Source: Lachnospiraceae bacterium Zagget3 (lineage in GTDB: Bacteria > Bacillota_A > Clostridia > Lachnospirales > Lachnospiraceae). Taken from it: a stretch of 64,000 nt of DNA. Position numbers and translations under genes: made by a program. The number at the start of each line of letters is the position of its first letter. Positions within the stretch are counted from its first letter, which is position 1. The notes beneath the pieces are model-generated. The model was not told the DNA's origin. It ran no database searches and saw only the letters and a list, made by a program, of their open reading frames with translations. Below are positions 59,454 through 64,000 of this stretch, one piece after another. The stretch covers positions 29,764 to 93,763 of the forward strand of contig MSHE01000005.1 of the NCBI GenBank assembly GCA_001941025.1. The letters are read 5' to 3'.

Positions 59454-59849
59454 TCAGTCGAACTCGACCTCGCAGTAGCCGGTGCCGGAGGATGTGATGC
59501 CCAGATGGTTGCAGAAACCGCAACAACCCGAACCGCTACACATAGTCCACATGACTCTAGTAGTTTTGTGGTCAGATCTGACTTCTCCAGAACCATCATA
59601 CTTCCCGGTAAAGCACTTCAGACCACTGGTCACCACCGTGTATTTTTTGCCGTCCACTTTAACGGTGCATCCGCCGCCGGAGACATTTTCCATCTCCTCA
59701 TCCGACATCTCACCGGACGCGTGCATCTGCGCGTAGAGATCCTCGGCGTCCTGCATCGTGAACTCTTCCATGCCGTTGTCCTTCGCCAGCTGGAGCAACT
59801 CCTCCGCCGACTGTGCTTCCCTTGCTTTTGCGATCATTTCCTCTGTCAT
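59454..59849 (-). CDS. Nif11-leader RiPP precursor peptide 4 (first in transcription order)
   Basis: A 131-residue paralogue directly after the radical SAM gene (46-bp gap). Leader ends VSGGG before C61. The 71-residue core is the shortest, with seven Cys: C61, the Cys of LKCFTGKY, TMC, CCGFC and GYCEV. The middle is Gly/Ser-rich (GSGCCGF). Conserved parts are VDGKKYTVV, VRSDHKTTRVMW and GITSSGTGYCEVEFD. AGGAGG precedes the ATG. Confidence 0.88.
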   Translation of the reverse strand: MTEEMIAKAREAQSAEELLQLAKDNGMEEFTMQDAEDLYAQMHASGEMSDEEMENVSGGGCTVKVDGKKYTVVTSGLKCFTGKYDGSGEVRSDHKTTRVMWTMCSGSGCCGFCNHLGITSSGTGYCEVEFD

Positions 59850-59895
59850 AATCCTTCCTCCTTATAAAAGTATGTAAATTTGGTTACCAATAAAG

Positions 59896-61317
59896 TTACC
59901 TTACACTTTCCCTGTCATCGATGCAGCGATATTCGATCCCGCTCTGTTCCTTAATGCGCCGGAACATCTCATCGATCTTTTGCAGGTACCCTTCTTTAAA
60001 AAACAGGCATTTTGCGTCGTCCGGGGCCAGATAGTCCCCCCTTAGCATGAGTGCGATCGTGCGGCAGCCGCCGGCGCACAGTTTCAGGTGCTCACAGTCG
60101 CAGCAGACGCCGTTTCTCTGACACAGCGCGTCCACCGTACAGCAAACGGTATCCATATAGGTGCTTTCCTGCAAAAGCGGACGCAGTGGTTCCTCCTTGA
60201 GATTGCCCAGATGGACTCCCATCTTCTTTAACTTGCCGGACATCTGGTTGCACGGCACTAAAGAACCGTCGGCGGTGATGCCGATCGTGCCGCGGTTGCC
60301 CCGGCAGACCGGCTGCTCTTTCCGAAAACTATGCTCTCCGCCAAACACCGGATGGCAGGCGTAGATCTTCGCCTCCGGGTTAAATTCCAGAAACTGCCAG
60401 GTGTCGATGATCATCGGCAGGCCGGCCGCCGCGTACCGCTCCGAAAATTCCAACATCCGGTCATAGTATTCCGTGATGTCGAGGCACGCGTCGCCCGCGT
60501 TTTCCGTCCACCGCGGCGACTCCGTAGTGCGTATGATCCGCATAATATCCACGCCCAGATTCGCCATTTCGACCGCCGTCTCATAGAGCGTGTCCAGATT
60601 GCCCCGGTGGACGCAGGTCTGCGCCCCCACCGGAAAACCGCGCTCCTTGCACATCTTGATGGCGGAAAACGCCTGCGTTTCCGCGCCGGGCATCTGGCGC
60701 ATCCAGTCGTGATGGCCCAGCCCGTCAAAGGAGATTTTGATCATCGGATGGGCGCCGAGCGCGTCGAGTTCATCCAGAATTTCCTCCGTGAGCAGGCTGC
60801 CGTTAGTGTTGATGTCACAGATCTCCATCCCGCGCCGGGTGATCTCACGCACGATCTCCATAAAATCCGGATGCAGCAGGGGTTCTCCGCCCGTGAGCGT
60901 CACCTGCTGTACGCCGCATTGATCCAGATCGGCAATGGTCTTTTGCCATTCCTCCCGCGAAAACTCCTGCATCATGGGCGCATTGTCCGCGGCCATAAAA
61001 CAGTGCAGGCAATTGTAGTTGCATTTGCCCGTGATCGCCCAGTTGGCTTTCGGAAAATAGTGGTTGTCACAATAGCGCGGCTTCTGCCATTCGCTCCACC
61101 GCTCCCCCTCCTTCGCGGGACGGATGATGCCATTGCAGGTAAGCGGGGGCGGTACTTCCTCCACCGGAATGTCCTGTCTCCCGTCGCAGCGCATCAGAAA
61201 AAAATAGTCCTCCTCGGGGAGTTTGATCGCTCCGAGCCGGCCTTTTTTATAAAGCGCGTAGGGCACCCGCCGCCAGCCGCGCAGCGCGATGTCGTCACAT
61301 AAGATCCATTTCGCCAT
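59896..61317 (-). CDS. Radical SAM/SPASM peptide maturase of the Nif11 cluster
   Basis: A 473-residue enzyme. The radical SAM cluster motif is C99-x3-C103-x2-C106 in TGKCNYNCLHCF. A SPASM-type C-terminal region holds C356, C392/C393, C399, C405/C406/C408, C414, C418 and C437 for auxiliary clusters. Such enzymes install thioether or carbon-carbon links in Cys-rich RiPP cores. The ATG at 61317 overlaps the ABC transporter stop (TAATG). Residues 1-90 could contain a leader-recognition domain but no clear match is visible. Substrates are presumably the four precursors that follow. Confidence 0.88.
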   Translation of the reverse strand: MAKWILCDDIALRGWRRVPYALYKKGRLGAIKLPEEDYFFLMRCDGRQDIPVEEVPPPLTCNGIIRPAKEGERWSEWQKPRYCDNHYFPKANWAITGKCNYNCLHCFMAADNAPMMQEFSREEWQKTIADLDQCGVQQVTLTGGEPLLHPDFMEIVREITRRGMEICDINTNGSLLTEEILDELDALGAHPMIKISFDGLGHHDWMRQMPGAETQAFSAIKMCKERGFPVGAQTCVHRGNLDTLYETAVEMANLGVDIMRIIRTTESPRWTENAGDACLDITEYYDRMLEFSERYAAAGLPMIIDTWQFLEFNPEAKIYACHPVFGGEHSFRKEQPVCRGNRGTIGITADGSLVPCNQMSGKLKKMGVHLGNLKEEPLRPLLQESTYMDTVCCTVDALCQRNGVCCDCEHLKLCAGGCRTIALMLRGDYLAPDDAKCLFFKEGYLQKIDEMFRRIKEQSGIEYRCIDDRESVR

Positions 61318-63521
61318 TATTCTTCTCCCGTTTCCTCTCCGGCATCCAGTCTCTGCCGCTCCACGAGCTCCGCAAAATAACCGCCCAGGGCGATCAGCTC
61401 GTCGTAGGTCCCGTCCTCCACGATTCCGCCGTCCTGCAGCACAAGGATGCGGTCGCACTGACGTATCGTGGAGAGCCGGTGCGCGATCACGATACGCGTG
61501 CAGTCCAGCTCTGCCAGCGCGTCGGACACCTGTTTTTGCGTGATGTTGTCAAGCGCCGAAGTCGCCTCGTCCAGCATCAGGATCTTCGGGTTCGGCGCGA
61601 TCGCACGGGCGATCATCAGCCGCTGCCGCTGCCCGCCGGAGATGCCTCCCTGTCCTTCCGAGATCACGGTGTTCATGCCCATGGGCATGCTCCGGATGTC
61701 GTCCGCGATGCCCGCGATCTCCGCCGCGCGCCACGCGTCATCCAACGTCAGCTCCGGCGCGGAGATCGTGATGTTGGAAAAGATATCCCCCTGGAACAGG
61801 CTGCTGTTTTGCATCACCACGCCGACATGGCTGCGCAGCGACTTTAAGTCCACCCGGGTGAGGTCCTTCCCGTCGTAATAGACCGCGCCCTTTTGCGGTG
61901 TCTCGAATCCGAGCAGAAGGCGCATCAGCGTAGACTTGCCGCAGCCGGTCGCGCCGACGATCGCCACATACTGCTTCGGGGCAATCTTTAAGGAAAAGTC
62001 GTTGAGCACGAGCGGCATGGTCTCGCTGTAGCGGAAAGAGACGTTGTTGATCTCGACGGCTCCCGACAGGCGGGTGATCATCTCTTTCCCCTCGGACACT
62101 TCCGGCTCGGCGTCCATGATCGGTTTGATCATACCGAGTATCGGCTGGATCTGTGCCATGGAGACCGCAAGGGCCGCCATGCCCATAAATGCCCCGGAGA
62201 CATACCCGTACGCCGTATTGAACGCGTAGTAGTCCGCCACCGAAATGTGGCTGAACAGGGCGGCGGCATAGAGAGCCAGCGTGCCAGCCAGCGAGATGGC
62301 CGTGGTGATCACGCTGTTGATCTTGATAAATGTAGGCGGATTGTATGTCAGCTTTGCGCTCTGGGAATAGAGGTTCGCCCACCGGGCAAACATGCGCTTC
62401 TCCGCGCCCGCCAGTTTGATCTTCTGGATTCCGGAAAGCAGCGAGTAGGTCATGCCGGACTCCTGTGCCGACAGTTCCATCTGTCTTTTGCTAATCCGCA
62501 TCTGTACAAACGTCGTCAAGAGCGTCACCCCGACCGTCACGAAGATGATAATCAGGGACGGAATCACGAGAGCCGGCGCATAGATAAAGATCTGGCTGAT
62601 ATAGACCAGCGAGAAGATTGACGTCAGTCCCGTGGACATAACGTTCGCGATCAGGGTCTGACAAAACGTCCCGACATAGGAGGAACGGTTAGAGAGATCG
62701 CCCGCGCTGTATTCCTTGAAAAATTCTGCCTTAAGGGAAAAAATCCGCATCATCGTTGCCGACTCCACGGCGATGTCGATCCGCGTGTTGATGCGCCCCA
62801 AAAGCAGCGATTCGATCGTCGAGAAAAGGAGCGAACTGAGCGACACCCCGATCATAAACACCGCCATCGCAATGACCACCCGTAGGTTCCCGCTCACCAC
62901 GATATTGGAAAAGATCACATAGTTTAAGCGAGGGAGCAGCATGCCTAACAGCGTCACCACCGCGAGTGCCGCGATGTACAGGATAAAATCCGCCGCCCGA
63001 AGCGTATGCACCATATAAAAGATCAGATCCCTGACACCGATCGATTTTAACGGAAACGGCTTGTAGAAGATCATGGCGTCTTCTTCCAACAGATCTTCCG
63101 TCTTCTTATTTACTTTCACACGCTTTCCGGTCTTGTGGTCGATAAACGAATAGCCGACCAGACCGGTCGGGATCAGCGCCACCAGGCTGCCGTCGTCCTT
63201 GCGCACGCCGAGCATCGCGCCGAACGCGTCCTTGTACCACCCTTTTTTCAATGCGATCTCCCGACGCATGATGCCGTAAGGGCGCATCAGGTACTCCAGC
63301 TGTTCATCCGGGTTCTTCACCTGATCCGGGATCTCCCGCTTCCTGATGCGGAAATATTTTAAGATCGCTTCAAAGGCGTCACGCGTTGCCTGCAGATCGT
63401 CCTTCATGGCGTTCGAGAACCGGTTGCTGATCACGGCGCCCGCGAGATTAGCGAAGGATTCGTTGAACACTTCGTCATCGCTTAGTTTTCTTTTTCGGAT
63501 CTGTTCGTCAAACCAAGCCAT
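61317..63521 (-). CDS. NHLM-type ABC transporter, ATP-binding/permease protein
   Basis: A 734-residue half-transporter. Residues about 1-165 form an unusual cytosolic N-terminal domain without the Cys-His pair of a C39 peptidase. About 175-470 holds the six-helix membrane domain, then an ATPase with GATGCGKST near 523, ISGGQRQRL near 627, [12 protein letters not shown] near 647 and the H-loop His near 681. This matches the non-peptidase partner of NHLM bacteriocin exporters. It probably pairs with the truncated ABC protein 12 bp upstream to export the processed peptides. Confidence 0.86.
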   Translation of the reverse strand: MAWFDEQIRKRKLSDDEVFNESFANLAGAVISNRFSNAMKDDLQATRDAFEAILKYFRIRKREIPDQVKNPDEQLEYLMRPYGIMRREIALKKGWYKDAFGAMLGVRKDDGSLVALIPTGLVGYSFIDHKTGKRVKVNKKTEDLLEEDAMIFYKPFPLKSIGVRDLIFYMVHTLRAADFILYIAALAVVTLLGMLLPRLNYVIFSNIVVSGNLRVVIAMAVFMIGVSLSSLLFSTIESLLLGRINTRIDIAVESATMMRIFSLKAEFFKEYSAGDLSNRSSYVGTFCQTLIANVMSTGLTSIFSLVYISQIFIYAPALVIPSLIIIFVTVGVTLLTTFVQMRISKRQMELSAQESGMTYSLLSGIQKIKLAGAEKRMFARWANLYSQSAKLTYNPPTFIKINSVITTAISLAGTLALYAAALFSHISVADYYAFNTAYGYVSGAFMGMAALAVSMAQIQPILGMIKPIMDAEPEVSEGKEMITRLSGAVEINNVSFRYSETMPLVLNDFSLKIAPKQYVAIVGATGCGKSTLMRLLLGFETPQKGAVYYDGKDLTRVDLKSLRSHVGVVMQNSSLFQGDIFSNITISAPELTLDDAWRAAEIAGIADDIRSMPMGMNTVISEGQGGISGGQRQRLMIARAIAPNPKILMLDEATSALDNITQKQVSDALAELDCTRIVIAHRLSTIRQCDRILVLQDGGIVEDGTYDELIALGGYFAELVERQRLDAGEETGEE

Positions 63522-63533
63522 ACCCGCGCCCCC

Positions 63534-64000
63534 TTAATCGTTCGTCACGAGCTGTGTATAATAGCCGCCCTTGGCATACAGTTCTTCATGCGTCCCGCGC
63601 TCTACGACCTCCCCGTGATCAAGGACGACGATCTCGTCGCAGTCCCGGATCGTGGACAAACGGTGCGCGATGACGATGCAGGTGATCCCGCGTTCCTGAA
63701 TGGCATTGACCACCTCGTATTCCGTCTTCGCGTCCAGCGCGGAGGTCGCCTCATCCAGAATGATGATCGTCGGATCCTGTGCCAGCACCCGGGCGATCTC
63801 CAGGCGCTGCCGCTGTCCGCCGGAAAAATCTTTGCCGCCCTCGATCAGGCGGTATTGATAGCCGCCGTCGCGCTGCATGATGTCCGTGTGGATCTGCGCG
63901 TCCCGGGCAGCCAGGATCATCTCGAAATCTTCGATCGAGTTATCCCACATTTTGATGTTGTTCGCAATGGTGTCTTCAAAGAGAATGATATCCTGATCGA
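63534..64000 (-). CDS. NHLM-type ABC exporter (probable peptidase subunit), partial
   Basis: The C-terminal 154 codons of an ABC protein that runs off the right edge. Visible are the Q-loop side ([20 protein letters not shown] pattern), [28 protein letters not shown] and the H-loop AHRLS, ending [11 protein letters not shown]. In NHLM systems the partner of the downstream ABC protein carries an N-terminal C39 peptidase that cuts after GG, which fits the precursors, but that part is outside the window and not seen. Confidence 0.75.
   Translation of the reverse strand, partial: DQDIILFEDTIANNIKMWDNSIEDFEMILAARDAQIHTDIMQRDGGYQYRLIEGGKDFSGGQRQRLEIARVLAQDPTIIILDEATSALDAKTEYEVVNAIQERGITCIVIAHRLSTIRDCDEIVVLDHGEVVERGTHEELYAKGGYYTQLVTND

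Overview
The window looks like a chromosome segment of an anaerobic Gram-positive clostridium, most likely of the Lachnospiraceae. The evidence is the gene neighbourhoods: sepF/lspA/rluD; mutS-mutL-miaA running into the mre/PBP2/rodA rod-shape genes; large proteins resembling the DUF5716/DUF5717 families; MBOAT plus DHHW acylation pairs with a DUF4358-type protein; and a Nif11-leader peptide cluster with NHLM-type exporters. Composition is moderately GC-rich except for AT-rich patches around 35.9-36.25 kb and 58.8-59.45 kb. No rRNA, tRNA, IS element or CRISPR array was recognised. Except for two genes (25.2-28.1 kb), everything reads on the minus strand, so the natural reading order is right to left.

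Layout from left to right. (1) 0-4.6 kb: a partial zinc-ribbon protein, rluD, lspA, sepF, yggS and a HlyD-like membrane protein. (2) 4.7-25.0 kb: one very long minus-strand gene train, phoH-ybeY-flippase-FAD enzyme-mutS-mutL-miaA-PLP enzyme-radC-mreB-mreC-mreD-mrdA-rodA-dac-P-loop protein, with a candidate promoter at its head and a strong terminator at its end. (3) 25.1-32.8 kb: two cell-envelope acylation modules (MBOAT plus DHHW) pointing tail to tail, the second with DUF4358-like and SGNH genes, then rlmH. (4) 32.8-35.9 kb: csoR-copA copper efflux with a CsoR-type palindrome filling the promoter spacer; copA ends in a fused CopZ-like domain that has its own internal ribosome-binding site. 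(5) 35.9-39.4 kb: panB-panC-coaBC plus an AT-rich orphan nucleotidyltransferase; the panB leader has the layout of a transcription attenuator. (6) 39.4-45.3 kb: three co-oriented genes of unknown function and an E/K-rich lipoprotein. (7) 45.3-57.2 kb: a continuous his-trp unit, hisZ-G-D-B-IE followed by trpE-G-C-F-B-A-D, from a consensus promoter.

(8) 57.2-64.0 kb is the most unusual part: a RiPP locus. In transcription order it holds an NHLM-type ABC protein (cut by the window end), a second NHLM ABC protein, a radical SAM/SPASM maturase, and four paralogous precursors, each with an almost identical 59-residue Nif11 leader ending in GG and a 71-81 residue Cys-rich core. The cores share conserved ends around a hypervariable middle. 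A RelE/RelB-like toxin-antitoxin pair with its own promoter lies between the first and second precursor.

Biologically the segment combines cell shape and wall synthesis, envelope acylation, copper homeostasis, CoA and amino-acid biosynthesis, and a secreted modified-peptide system.
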